In this document: positions 11,403 to 19,310 of the stretch, one piece after another
Numbering within the stretch: position 1 is the stretch's first letter
How the letters are laid out: each line of letters begins with the position of its first letter
Assembly: GCA_006226375.1 (NCBI GenBank)
Contig: SBHC01000010.1
Span: 486,492-550,491, forward strand
DNA: 64,000 nucleotides
Source: Deltaproteobacteria bacterium
Lineage (GTDB): Bacteria > Myxococcota_C > UBA6777
Reading direction: 5' to 3'
Program-made: the position numbers and the translations under genes
Notes under the pieces: generated by a model
What the model was told of the DNA's origin: nothing
What the model saw: the letters and a program-made list of their open reading frames with translations, nothing else
The model's database searches: none

Positions 11403-12812
11403 CTACCCCCACTTCAGCACAATGTTGAGGAACACCATAAACGCCGGATCCATCCCGAAGGTTTTTGTAATGGTTCCATCGACGCCGCGTTGGTGCAGCT
11501 CGCGTGCCGGCAAGAACACACCACCTCCCAAATCAAAGGTGATACCAGGGAACGGGAAGTACTTGAGCCGCAAGTTAAACTCAGAGCCCACGTCCTGACC
11601 GTCTTCTCCGGTGAGATCTGCCAGAGAGGGGTTGTGACTTCCTCCCGCAACCATCGTGCCTTTGGCGTTCATCTTTAACGTGTATCGGAAGTCAACAGTG
11701 AGCGAGACCTGCTTGTGCGGGCGCAAACCCACCTCAACCATGGGCTGAATAATGTTGCTCAACCCATACAAGTTGACCATCCCATAAAACTTTCGACGGT
11801 TGTGGAACAAGGCGAGAAAGTTGTTCTCTGCTGTATCGGTGGGATCGCCGTCCCCAGTGGCAAAGAGCCCCTGCACACCGATGAAAGGACGAGTGGCAAC
11901 AGGAAAGGTCGCGCGCAGCTTCACCAAGCCAGAACCAGCCAGCAGATCGCGATCCAGATGACGACCGACCTGAAGCTGACCTTCCATCGAAAACCGAAAA
12001 ATAGAATGTTGCAGCAAATAACGTACGCCCAAAAAGGCCAAACGAGAGGGCTCGGCTAAGGAGTCAGACCGGGGAGCACGTTGGTAGTAAAACCCGTACA
12101 CATCGGTGGTATGCCGCCGCGCCCAACGTTTGGTCGCATACATCCCAGCCAAATGATCGCCTTCCCAATAGCAAGAGCCCTCGCAGCCAGCGCGTTGTGT
12201 GGTTGCAACGCTCTCTCGCACCATCAGCCACAGCAAGTCTACCTTGAAGCTACCTCGCTGCACTCGCAGACGCATCCCATCAAAGCTCTGTCCAGGCGGC
12301 AAGAACCCAGGATCGCCAATAAAGAAAGAGTCGCCATAAACGACCTTCATTCGGCCAGCTTTTAACTCCACCTCTCCTTGCATCCAGCGCAAGTACATGT
12401 AGGCTTCGTACAGTTGCACACCAAAGAACACGTTGCGGGTAAACGCTTCGGATGCTCCTGTACTGAACCGAACCGCTCCGCCCTGTGGAAGACCGTTCCC
12501 CCAGTACCTGGAATCTTGCAGCGTGACATGAAGCCCCACGCTGTTGCGGTAGAGGATATCACCTGTCAGCCTCAACCTTGTACCTACGTAAGCGTCACTG
12601 TCTTCCGAGCCGAACGAGTAATCCTTTCGGTTGGTCATCCATTCGGGACGGACAAAACCCTCAAACTTGAGATAGATCCGCGTTCGATGAGCTTTGGGTC
12701 CAACCTCCCAAGACAAGCGTGGCAGCTTCTGCGCAAACCCTGTCGAAGACAACATCAACCACAACAAGAGCGTCAATCCGGCGCTCCATCCCAACTTTGT
12801 ACTCCGTTTCAT
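11403..12812 (-). CDS. Outer-membrane beta-barrel protein (alginate-export-like)
   Basis: A signal peptide (LLLWLMLSSTGFAQ, cut near FAQ) is followed by about 440 residues of alternating polar and aromatic residues with many short amphipathic strands, such as RIYLKFEGFVRPEW, YVGTRLRLTGDILY and VSLTVDFRYTL, ending in FMVFLNIVLKWG, as expected of a barrel C-terminal strand. The layout resembles the alginate-export/porin superfamily. The ATG at 12812 has AGGGAG six bases upstream; a GTG at 12842 only adds ten charged residues before the signal. Monocistronic. The transported substrate is unknown. Confidence 0.75.
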   Translation of the reverse strand: MKRSTKLGWSAGLTLLLWLMLSSTGFAQKLPRLSWEVGPKAHRTRIYLKFEGFVRPEWMTNRKDYSFGSEDSDAYVGTRLRLTGDILYRNSVGLHVTLQDSRYWGNGLPQGGAVRFSTGASEAFTRNVFFGVQLYEAYMYLRWMQGEVELKAGRMKVVYGDSFFIGDPGFLPPGQSFDGMRLRVQRGSFKVDLLWLMVRESVATTQRAGCEGSCYWEGDHLAGMYATKRWARRHTTDVYGFYYQRAPRSDSLAEPSRLAFLGVRYLLQHSIFRFSMEGQLQVGRHLDRDLLAGSGLVKLRATFPVATRPFIGVQGLFATGDGDPTDTAENNFLALFHNRRKFYGMVNLYGLSNIIQPMVEVGLRPHKQVSLTVDFRYTLKMNAKGTMVAGGSHNPSLADLTGEDGQDVGSEFNLRLKYFPFPGITFDLGGGVFLPARELHQRGVDGTITKTFGMDPAFMVFLNIVLKWG

Positions 12813-13068
12813 CGTACGCTCCCTATCGCTTCTGCGTTTCACAACAAATTCTCTGTCACATGTTGCGTGTATCTAATCTATGGTAGTAAGAGACATCAAC
12901 GTTGCATTGCGTTGCATCCGAAAGAAACGTGCACATCCACCCGCGCAACACTATGCAACAAGAACCAAAGCACTTCTTCGGTGGTGCAAGTTATGTGCTC
13001 ATTTTGTTACCCTTGCGTTAGCTTGCAAGACACAACCAACAGTCGCTGTGGAAACGAAGAGGCAGATC

Positions 13069-13758
13069 ATGAACACATTGATCGAGTGGGTGCAAACATC
13101 ACTGGCTGAGATGGCCAACCCAGACAAAGCAGAGAAGATGGCGGCGTATTTGAAGACAGATATGCCTTTCTACGGGGTCCAAAAGCCTGACCGAGCGATC
13201 ATAAACCGAGGGCTGAAACCCCAGCTCAAATCGAGGGTCCAAACCGAAGAAGACTACCGCGCTTTGGTCCTTGGTCTGTGGCGTTTGCCACACCGCGAAG
13301 AAAAATACACCGGGATCTTTGTGGCACGTTATTGCAAAGCGTTTGTCCAACCGTCGTGCTTGGATCTGTACGAACAAATGCTCCGGGAAGGGGCCTGGTG
13401 GGATTTTGTAGATGAGATCTGTACCAACCTGGTGGGCGATCTTCATCGGAAACACACCGATGCAATCCAGCCCATCATGGATCAATGGATCGAAGACCCA
13501 GACTTTTGGATCCGTCGCTCGGCCATTCTTTGCCAGCTTAAGCACAAAGACCAAACCAACGAAGATGTGTTGTTTCGCTACTGTTTGACTTGTGCCGATG
13601 AGACCGAGTTTTTCATACGCAAAGCAATCGGATGGGCGCTTCGTGAATACGCCAAAACCCGCCCCGATGCTGTAGCTTCCTTTTTAGCATTGCACAAGGA
13701 CAAGCTATCTGGTCTAAGCTATCGAGAAGCGAGCAAACACCTCAACCCAAAGGGTTAA
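13069..13758 (+). CDS. AlkD-type DNA alkylation repair protein
   Basis: The 229-residue product is an all-helical HEAT-like repeat DNA glycosylase of the AlkD family, which excises N3- and N7-alkylated purines without base flipping. Family residues are present: WDFVDE (Trp111, Asp115), WIRRSAILCQL (Arg149 or Arg150) and IRKAIGWALREYAK (Trp189), matching the Trp, Asp, Arg and Trp DNA-binding and catalytic positions of Bacillus AlkD. The length fits AlkD (about 235). A longer frame begins at 12880, but ATG 13069 has AGAGG six bases upstream and starts at the family N-terminus. It stops two bases before the end of the convergent DUF4112 gene. Confidence 0.93.
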   Translation: MNTLIEWVQTSLAEMANPDKAEKMAAYLKTDMPFYGVQKPDRAIINRGLKPQLKSRVQTEEDYRALVLGLWRLPHREEKYTGIFVARYCKAFVQPSCLDLYEQMLREGAWWDFVDEICTNLVGDLHRKHTDAIQPIMDQWIEDPDFWIRRSAILCQLKHKDQTNEDVLFRYCLTCADETEFFIRKAIGWALREYAKTRPDAVASFLALHKDKLSGLSYREASKHLNPKG

Positions 13759-13760
13759 AT

Positions 13761-14237
13761 TCAGCCACCAAAGAGCTTCGATAACATCCAGAAGATCAAG
13801 GCAAAGAACCCAAGAATCGCCACGGTTGTCCCGCCAATCAAGCCCACCACAAAGACCCAAGAGTCTGTGGTTTTGGCGTTCCCTTTTCCTCGATAGCGCT
13901 GAAGAAGTTCGTAGTTTCGAACGTTCGACTTAAACCACAAGCTAAACAGATCTCCGAAGCCAGGAATCGCTCCAATGGCGGTGTTGAGGAAGATGTTGAG
14001 CGCCATACGAAACTGCACAATCATCGGTAGCCGCGCTTCCCTAGCCCCCAACAAAAGGAACGACGAGATCAAACCGGACAAAGCATCCCCTACCCCAGGG
14101 ATGAGCCCCAATATGGGATCAATCCCGAACCGAAAGTTGGTTCCAGGCACACGGAACAGGTTGTCCATCACTTGGGCTGTACGACGCCACACAGCGTCTT
14201 GCTTTTGTAGTTTCTCTTCCTGGCTATGTTCACTCAT
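13761..14237 (-). CDS. DUF4112 membrane protein
   Basis: A 158-residue protein with the DUF4112 signature: VPGTNFRFGIDPILGLIPGVGDALSGLISSFLLL and, later, LNTAIGAIPGFGDLFSLWFKSN, both carrying the P-G-x-G-D turn. A C-terminal membrane helix follows (VVGLIGGTTVAILGFFALIFWML). Function of the family is unknown. The ATG at 14237 is preferred over a TTG at 14291 that would add a charged leader. It may be co-transcribed with the next gene upstream on the same strand, 60 bases away. Confidence 0.88.
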   Translation of the reverse strand: MSEHSQEEKLQKQDAVWRRTAQVMDNLFRVPGTNFRFGIDPILGLIPGVGDALSGLISSFLLLGAREARLPMIVQFRMALNIFLNTAIGAIPGFGDLFSLWFKSNVRNYELLQRYRGKGNAKTTDSWVFVVGLIGGTTVAILGFFALIFWMLSKLFGG

Positions 14238-14297
14238 CTCATTTGTGCTTTCTTTGAAGGATCTGTGTAGGGAGAGTCCGTCGAATGACAAGGAAAC

Positions 14298-14915
14298 TTA
14301 GAACGAGCCTTTAACAACGGGCATTGTCGCAGTCGGAAAAGCTTGCGCAAATGTATCACGTGGTGGCTCATAGACTTTGTCATTTCGACTGTATCGACGT
14401 CGGTGCCGTCCAAACAAAACGGTAAACATCGGAACAATGTAGCCTACGGTAGCAAGGGTGATACCGATGATCCAGACGAGAGCCCCTACAGGAGAGAGAA
14501 ATCCTTGCAAAAGAAACTGCCCCATCAGCATGAGAGCGACGCCTCCGACTTGCCCGACCAGACCGATGGTTCCGCCGGTGTAATCACCGACAAGCCAGCT
14601 CCCGATCGCAAAAGGCAGGAAGATATTCACAACCAACCCCAAGATCCGCGAAACAGGACCAGAACCCCCACGACATTCCATCGCGTTGTCACAGAGCAAG
14701 ACGCCCTGAACAATAGGATTCGATGTTTTCCCTGGTGAGGACGTTGCCCCCAACGACAACGTGGTGTCGATGAGTGTGGGAAGCTTGGGTGTATGTTTGT
14801 CAGTGTTCTGGAGGGACGTTGAGGCAGATGTTGGTGGGTTTGTCTTCGCCAGCGCATCGTTGATGCCGAATGTTACAGACAAGATACCGATCCAACACAT
14901 CAAAAATGTTTTCAT
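14298..14915 (-). CDS. Exported or polytopic membrane protein of unknown function
   Basis: The 205-residue product has an N-terminal signal peptide (MKTFLMCWIGILSVTFGINDALA), a Ser/Thr-rich segment, then three hydrophobic helices (ILGLVVNIFLPFAIGSWLVG, GLVGQVGGVALMLMGQFLL, ALVWIIGITLATVGYIVPMF) and a basic tail. It does not match a family I can name. The ATG at 14915 has GAGAG about seven bases upstream and opens the signal peptide, so it is preferred over the longer frame from 15008. It lies upstream of the DUF4112 gene on the same strand. Confidence 0.7.
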   Translation of the reverse strand: MKTFLMCWIGILSVTFGINDALAKTNPPTSASTSLQNTDKHTPKLPTLIDTTLSLGATSSPGKTSNPIVQGVLLCDNAMECRGGSGPVSRILGLVVNIFLPFAIGSWLVGDYTGGTIGLVGQVGGVALMLMGQFLLQGFLSPVGALVWIIGITLATVGYIVPMFTVLFGRHRRRYSRNDKVYEPPRDTFAQAFPTATMPVVKGSF

Positions 14916-15049
14916 AAGCTGCTCTCTTTCGTTTCTCTGGGTTTCATTCGTTAGACAAACAGCGCCTAGCTCATGAGGCGCCTTTGTTTGCTCCAGAGAG
15001 CAGCACAAAACATGCCGAGAAAAAGAGACATCAGTGTCACAGTATTCGC

Positions 15050-15859
15050 TTAAGTCTCCATCGCCACTTCAACCTCAGCTCCCTCAAACAGAACATCGGC
15101 TCGATTCATCACCTTTCGCAGCGGCGGCAGTTCCAACGTAACGATGTCGGTGCGCTCCAAGACTTCGCCAGGTTCGGGTCGATAACCTTCAGGGATCGCA
15201 AGCCGCTCTTCTTCCGTGAGAGGTCGCTCCACCTTGCGACGTTGCAAGTAGGTTCCGCGCTTGAAGTAGGTTGGATAGTCGTTCCAGTTGATGCCTTTTT
15301 GGAATAGCATCTCGTGCATGTCCGATTGCGTTTTGTTGTGCAACTCGTTGTGAGAAAAATAAGTACCTGCTGCGGACTGCAAGCTATTTCTCGTAGCATC
15401 CAACTCTCGCCAGAGAAGCACGTTCGCAGCCTCTGCCAGATTGGGGACATTCCACACACGACAGTCGAACATCGCCATTTCATCGGCCTTTTCCGGAAGA
15501 AGTTCACGGACCAAGGAGGCAAACTTGATGGTCGCAGCGCTGGCCAGAACCGACACTAGCTTTTGCACCTTGCCATTAAAGAAAAGCTGGGTTTTGGGGT
15601 CGGTCGTGTGGAGCACCAAGGAGATCTCATCGGATTGTGTGTACCCCACACAAGCGCTGGACTCCTGCACCAGAAAGCGTGTGGTTTCGATCATACATCG
15701 AGACAAGCGCTCATCGTAAGGACGGGGCAAGTCACGGGTGTATCGGCTGAATCCACGACCGTCGATGCGCACACACACAGGCAACAACGGCATCAACATG
15801 CGCTGGGTTTCGGCCCCTTCGTATTGCTTCATTCGGTTACCGAACTCGTCACGACTCAT
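15050..15859 (-). CDS. Thg1-family tRNA(His) guanylyltransferase-like 3'-5' polymerase
   Basis: A 269-residue Thg1-superfamily protein, which adds nucleotides in the 3'-5' direction to tRNA ends. The metal-binding palm motifs are complete: RIDGRGFSRYTR (Asp33, Gly34) and YTQSDEISLVL (Asp77, Glu78). Further family blocks are WRELDATRNSL, HNKTQSDMHEMLFQKGINWND and KRGTYLQR. The ATG at 15859 has AAGGAG seven bases upstream. Eukaryotic Thg1 adds G-1 to tRNA(His); bacterial relatives often act in repair of truncated tRNA 5' ends, because bacterial tRNA(His) genes encode G-1. Which job this copy has is not visible. No tRNA gene is nearby. Confidence 0.95.
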   Translation of the reverse strand: MSRDEFGNRMKQYEGAETQRMLMPLLPVCVRIDGRGFSRYTRDLPRPYDERLSRCMIETTRFLVQESSACVGYTQSDEISLVLHTTDPKTQLFFNGKVQKLVSVLASAATIKFASLVRELLPEKADEMAMFDCRVWNVPNLAEAANVLLWRELDATRNSLQSAAGTYFSHNELHNKTQSDMHEMLFQKGINWNDYPTYFKRGTYLQRRKVERPLTEEERLAIPEGYRPEPGEVLERTDIVTLELPPLRKVMNRADVLFEGAEVEVAMET

Positions 15860-16054
15860 CACATCGCTCCTTCTTGCTGTCCTGCCTGGGCATTCCAAGA
15901 ACTCTTCCCGTTTGCATGAACTAGCTACAACGTACGTGGGACACGTTCAGTTCGCAACCAACGCCAAACAAAGTTCCAATGCAACGGCATTCTGCAGATT
16001 TGGCTTGTGTTCGTTTGTGAGACAACGCGCCTCCCATCAAAGAAAGGATGAAGT

Positions 16055-17704
16055 TCAATCCAACCTGTCCAACCGAACACTTTGATGATTCCATCGAATT
16101 CTGACACCCAGATGAACACCGTAGGCGAAGAAAAAGTTGGTATCCACATTCGAAAAGCGAGGGGTAGCACCTAGATCAAGACTCAAGACAAGCGCAACCT
16201 GAGGGAAAAGCCAGTAGGCCATGGATGTAACTGCGCCAAACTGGAGATGGAAAGAGAGCAGCGGTTCTTGTGAAGAAGAAAGCAGGTCTTGGACAAGCAA
16301 GCCTGCCTGCACATATCCACCAACAAAGAGATCGAATCGATTCCAAACTTGTCGGAAACCAACCTCCAAGCGACAGGGAGCAAGAAGATGATGAACATCT
16401 CCACTTTGCGGAAAGAAACTCTGACTTCCACCGACACCCACGAGGAGCGCAAAGTATTGTCCGCGTATCCCTACCCACCCTAGGCCCCCGAGGTCTCCAT
16501 TGCGATCAAGCAGTCCAGTCGTTCCCCATAGCCCTCCTCGAAGTTCGAAAGTCCACGACTCCGCAAGAGTCAAGGCTCCGGCTTTGAGGGGCAAGACAAC
16601 ATCACCTTTTTGTAAAAACGTTTGGGGCCGACAAGAGACGGAGACCCAGCGGGACTGAACAAGAGAAGTCACCCGACTGGGAGGAAAATAGAGTCTTTGC
16701 TTCCAGCATTTTTTCCCCTTTTTCCAATACACGTGTCCATAGCCTGAGGTGACGGCAAGCCTTATCTGTTGACGAGTTGACTTTTGCCATCGCCAAACAA
16801 ATCCTTCCACGCGAACCTGAAGCTGTCCTTGTACATAGCTGTTAATCCTTAACATGCTCCCGTAGACAGGGGCAAATCCATACGTTTCGCTGCCGACACG
16901 AAAGAGCCACTGCTGGGGGCTCTGCCCAGTTTCACTGCGCACGCGGGGTTTGACATACAAGAAGAGTTCGTTGAATGAAATTTTCCCATCCCGGTCTAGA
17001 TCAGCGTTCCCTTGGAGTCCACGTAAAAAGTGGTAGGTAAACACAGAGCCTCTTCGCCGATTGGATTCATAGGAGAGATATCGACTCGAACTCAAAATAT
17101 GAAGGCCTCGTACCTTTTCCCCTTGGCTAGGAAAATGCTTCCGCAGATCTGTAAAGGATAGCTTCTTGCGCACTCCCTTACTCATCACCAGACCTTTTTG
17201 CATCAAGGTTTTATAGCGCTCAAGACTACCGAACTGACGCAACAACTCACCGCTAAAGCAGGCATCAAGCAAGACAAAACGTCGTCGCACTTGAACCTGA
17301 CTCATGAACCTGGCAAACTCGTTATAGCTAAGAGGGTTTGCTCCTCTTGGACCCATATGAAAATGTTGTCGATCTGCATGACCAGAATAATAAAAAAAGA
17401 ACGTTGTCACTTTCGGGCTTTGTTGGAGCCGCTTCAGCAGTTTCTTCCAGGTTTTACGAATTGTATCTGGAGTTTGGTTCTCAAGTGTAGCAAAAATTTG
17501 AAATCCAAGTTTTTTCAATCGACGTGACATGGGCACCAAATCGCCCGAGATAACATACTGGAGTTTTGGATCTCGCACCCAACCCTCTTGGTTGGCAATC
17601 AGCAAGGCAAGCCGGACGTCATTTTCTGCCTTTGCAAAAGATACAGATGTGGCGAAAGAACCAAAAAGAGTCAACCCCAAAAAAAGCCAGAACAGTTTTG
17701 TCAC
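16055..17704 (-). CDS. Secreted caspase-family protein with EF-hand loop
   Basis: A signal peptide (cut near SFA|KAE) precedes a peptidase C14-like domain (residues about 28-260) with the catalytic dyad in FFFYYSGHAD (His109) and FVLLDACFSG (Cys149). Within the fold, DLDRDGKISFNE (235-246) fits a 12-residue EF-hand loop with Asp at 1, 3 and 5, Gly at 6, Ile at 8 and Glu at 12, suggesting calcium binding. The remaining 300 residues are beta-rich and end like an outer-membrane barrel or autotransporter-like domain. GTG start with GAGGA six bases upstream. Third gene of a sigma/membrane/caspase operon, 36 bases after its neighbour. Confidence 0.85.
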   Translation of the reverse strand: MTKLFWLFLGLTLFGSFATSVSFAKAENDVRLALLIANQEGWVRDPKLQYVISGDLVPMSRRLKKLGFQIFATLENQTPDTIRKTWKKLLKRLQQSPKVTTFFFYYSGHADRQHFHMGPRGANPLSYNEFARFMSQVQVRRRFVLLDACFSGELLRQFGSLERYKTLMQKGLVMSKGVRKKLSFTDLRKHFPSQGEKVRGLHILSSSRYLSYESNRRRGSVFTYHFLRGLQGNADLDRDGKISFNELFLYVKPRVRSETGQSPQQWLFRVGSETYGFAPVYGSMLRINSYVQGQLQVRVEGFVWRWQKSTRQQIRLAVTSGYGHVYWKKGKKCWKQRLYFPPSRVTSLVQSRWVSVSCRPQTFLQKGDVVLPLKAGALTLAESWTFELRGGLWGTTGLLDRNGDLGGLGWVGIRGQYFALLVGVGGSQSFFPQSGDVHHLLAPCRLEVGFRQVWNRFDLFVGGYVQAGLLVQDLLSSSQEPLLSFHLQFGAVTSMAYWLFPQVALVLSLDLGATPRFSNVDTNFFFAYGVHLGVRIRWNHQSVRLDRLD

Positions 17705-17740
17705 AAAGTATCCTCAAATGTTTGAGACATAGGGATAGAA

Positions 17741-18478
17741 TTACGGAGTTCTGGAGGGTCGAGGACGCTTTTGAATGAGATAAGAATCGCTTTGCCAAGG
17801 GCCATCCAAGACCTTGAGATTATGAAGGTCCCTACCTGCTGCCAACCAAGCTTTCAAGACAGCTTTCTTCACTTGTGAAAAAGAGAAGGGTTTGTCGCTA
17901 GTCAGTATAAAGAATCGCTCCCACCCGAGATAGTCATCAAGGAGAAAAGAGCCTTCTCGACCTTGTTTGCGTGGAAGAGAACCTCTCCCTCTAGGCATCT
18001 TGGTTGCCACCACTTGATAGGTTGGAAATAGCTTATACACCCGACCTTTTTGATTCACCCCAATGATCTGTACAAACTGACTCACAGAGAATGTGTAAAC
18101 AAACTGGATAAAGTCACCGGGGTACATCGACGCACCATCATGAAGCGTTTGAGTTCGTATATTCTTTGGCTGACTTGTTTGATGAGCGTACAAGACCCGC
18201 CAGACTGCTCCTTTGGAACGAATCTCTGAGCCTGAATTCTTTTCAGAAAACAGGTGAGGTATGAAGAAGAACAAACCCAGCCCAAGCAGAGCGCCAGCAG
18301 GAATCCCCCAGCTCAGAAATGTTCGCCAGGAAGCTTGAACCTCAGGTTCAGAATGTTGTGAAGGAATCTGATGTAGCTTTTGAAACAACGATGGGTCAGG
18401 TTGTTGAAGTTCACGAATGTATTGATATGCAGTTTCCATACTCCTTTCCATCTCCTTGTGTTCGTCGTATTCACTCAT
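17741..18478 (-). CDS. Single-pass membrane protein with DUF4384-like domain, possible anti-sigma
   Basis: A 245-residue protein with a 50-residue acidic cytoplasmic N-terminus, one membrane helix (FLSWGIPAGALLGLGLFFFI, about 55-75) and a periplasmic domain with the DUF4384 pattern: YPGDFIQFVYTFS, VQIIGVNQKGRVYKLFP and SFLLDDYLGWERFFIL. It sits between an ECF sigma gene (39 bases upstream) and the caspase-family gene, so it may be the anti-sigma factor, though it lacks the zinc motif of classic ZAS proteins. AGAGG lies six bases before the ATG. The role is inferred from position. Confidence 0.75.
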   Translation of the reverse strand: MSEYDEHKEMERSMETAYQYIRELQQPDPSLFQKLHQIPSQHSEPEVQASWRTFLSWGIPAGALLGLGLFFFIPHLFSEKNSGSEIRSKGAVWRVLYAHQTSQPKNIRTQTLHDGASMYPGDFIQFVYTFSVSQFVQIIGVNQKGRVYKLFPTYQVVATKMPRGRGSLPRKQGREGSFLLDDYLGWERFFILTSDKPFSFSQVKKAVLKAWLAAGRDLHNLKVLDGPWQSDSYLIQKRPRPSRTP

Positions 18479-18517
18479 CGCTGACCTCTTTGGTGCCTGT
18501 CATCTTAGGGTCTTGTT

Positions 18518-19051
18518 CTATCCCGGTGGTAAATCGCTCGTGAATGAAGAATACGCAGCTTTGTAACTTTTGCGAGCCACACGCAATCTGGAATGAACTG
18601 TATTTTGGGGGATTTGCAAAACGTCTGCGATCTCCCGTTCGGATAGTTCTTGCAGATAACGCAAATGCAAAACTTCCTGATGATTGTCTGATAAACTGGC
18701 TAACACCTGCAGCGTTAACTTAATCTCATCGTACTGATCGGGACCCAGAGCGCTTTCCTTCTTATCGATCATTGCCAGAATCTCTTCCGACTGAAAACCT
18801 GAGCGCTCGTGTTGGTACACTCGACTCTGTGTATATCTCCAGGCAACCCGACGCGCAATGCTCAACAACCAAGCTCGGGCAGATTGTTCTTTTCGGAAAG
18901 AACCAATGGACTTCCAAGCCTGCAAGTAGGACTCTTGGGTTACCTCCTCTGCTTCCGATGGTGAGAAGCCCCACCGCAAAAGATATCGATAGACCGATGG
19001 CATGTGGTCTTGCACCATCCGATGGTATAGAGACTCAAATTGGCTTCTCAT
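18518..19051 (-). CDS. ECF RNA polymerase sigma factor
   Basis: A 177-residue sigma-70 family protein of the extracytoplasmic-function type: region 2 (YRYLLRWGFSPSEAEEVTQESYLQAWKSI, RAWLLSIARRVAWRY) binds core polymerase and the -10 box, and region 4 (LPDNHQEVLHLRYLQ-like LSDNHQEVLHLRYL, ELSEREIADVLQIPQNTVHSRLRVARK) binds the -35 box. ATG 19051 is chosen because the longer frame adds an atypical Lys/Pro-rich leader. No Shine-Dalgarno precedes it. First gene of the operon with the DUF4384-like membrane protein and the caspase-family protein, which are probably its regulator and target. Confidence 0.9.
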   Translation of the reverse strand: MRSQFESLYHRMVQDHMPSVYRYLLRWGFSPSEAEEVTQESYLQAWKSIGSFRKEQSARAWLLSIARRVAWRYTQSRVYQHERSGFQSEEILAMIDKKESALGPDQYDEIKLTLQVLASLSDNHQEVLHLRYLQELSEREIADVLQIPQNTVHSRLRVARKSYKAAYSSFTSDLPPG

Positions 19052-19058
19052 CAATGCG

Positions 19059-19088
19059 ATTCTAAGTGAAAAGTTGAAAAAAGAGCAA
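19059..19088 (-). promoter_or_regulatory. Possible promoter giving a leaderless sigma-factor mRNA
   Basis: On the minus strand TTGCTC (19083-19088) and TAGAAT (19059-19064) are 18 bases apart. Transcription would begin about at the ATG at 19051, which would explain why no Shine-Dalgarno is visible. Tentative. Confidence 0.3.
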
Positions 19089-19310
19089 GGGTTCTTCTCG
19101 AGAGGTGGTGGCCGCTTCTTCAACCACAAACAAGAAAAACCGCATCACAAAGTTTGGTGTTGTTTTTCCTGTCTATAGAATATGTGTGTTGTTTTTGGAA
19201 AACAGGGTCGAGCGCAACCAAAAAGTTATGTGCTCTCGCTCAAAAAGGAAGGAAATCAAACCAGAGAAGTTCTCAAGCACAAGGAACCATTATGCCGTAC
19301 TCCTCTACAG

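Noticed and set aside
12880-13068. N-terminal extension of the AlkD-like protein
   Set aside because: The extra 63 residues are Arg/Cys-rich without family similarity, and a good Shine-Dalgarno lies before ATG 13069.
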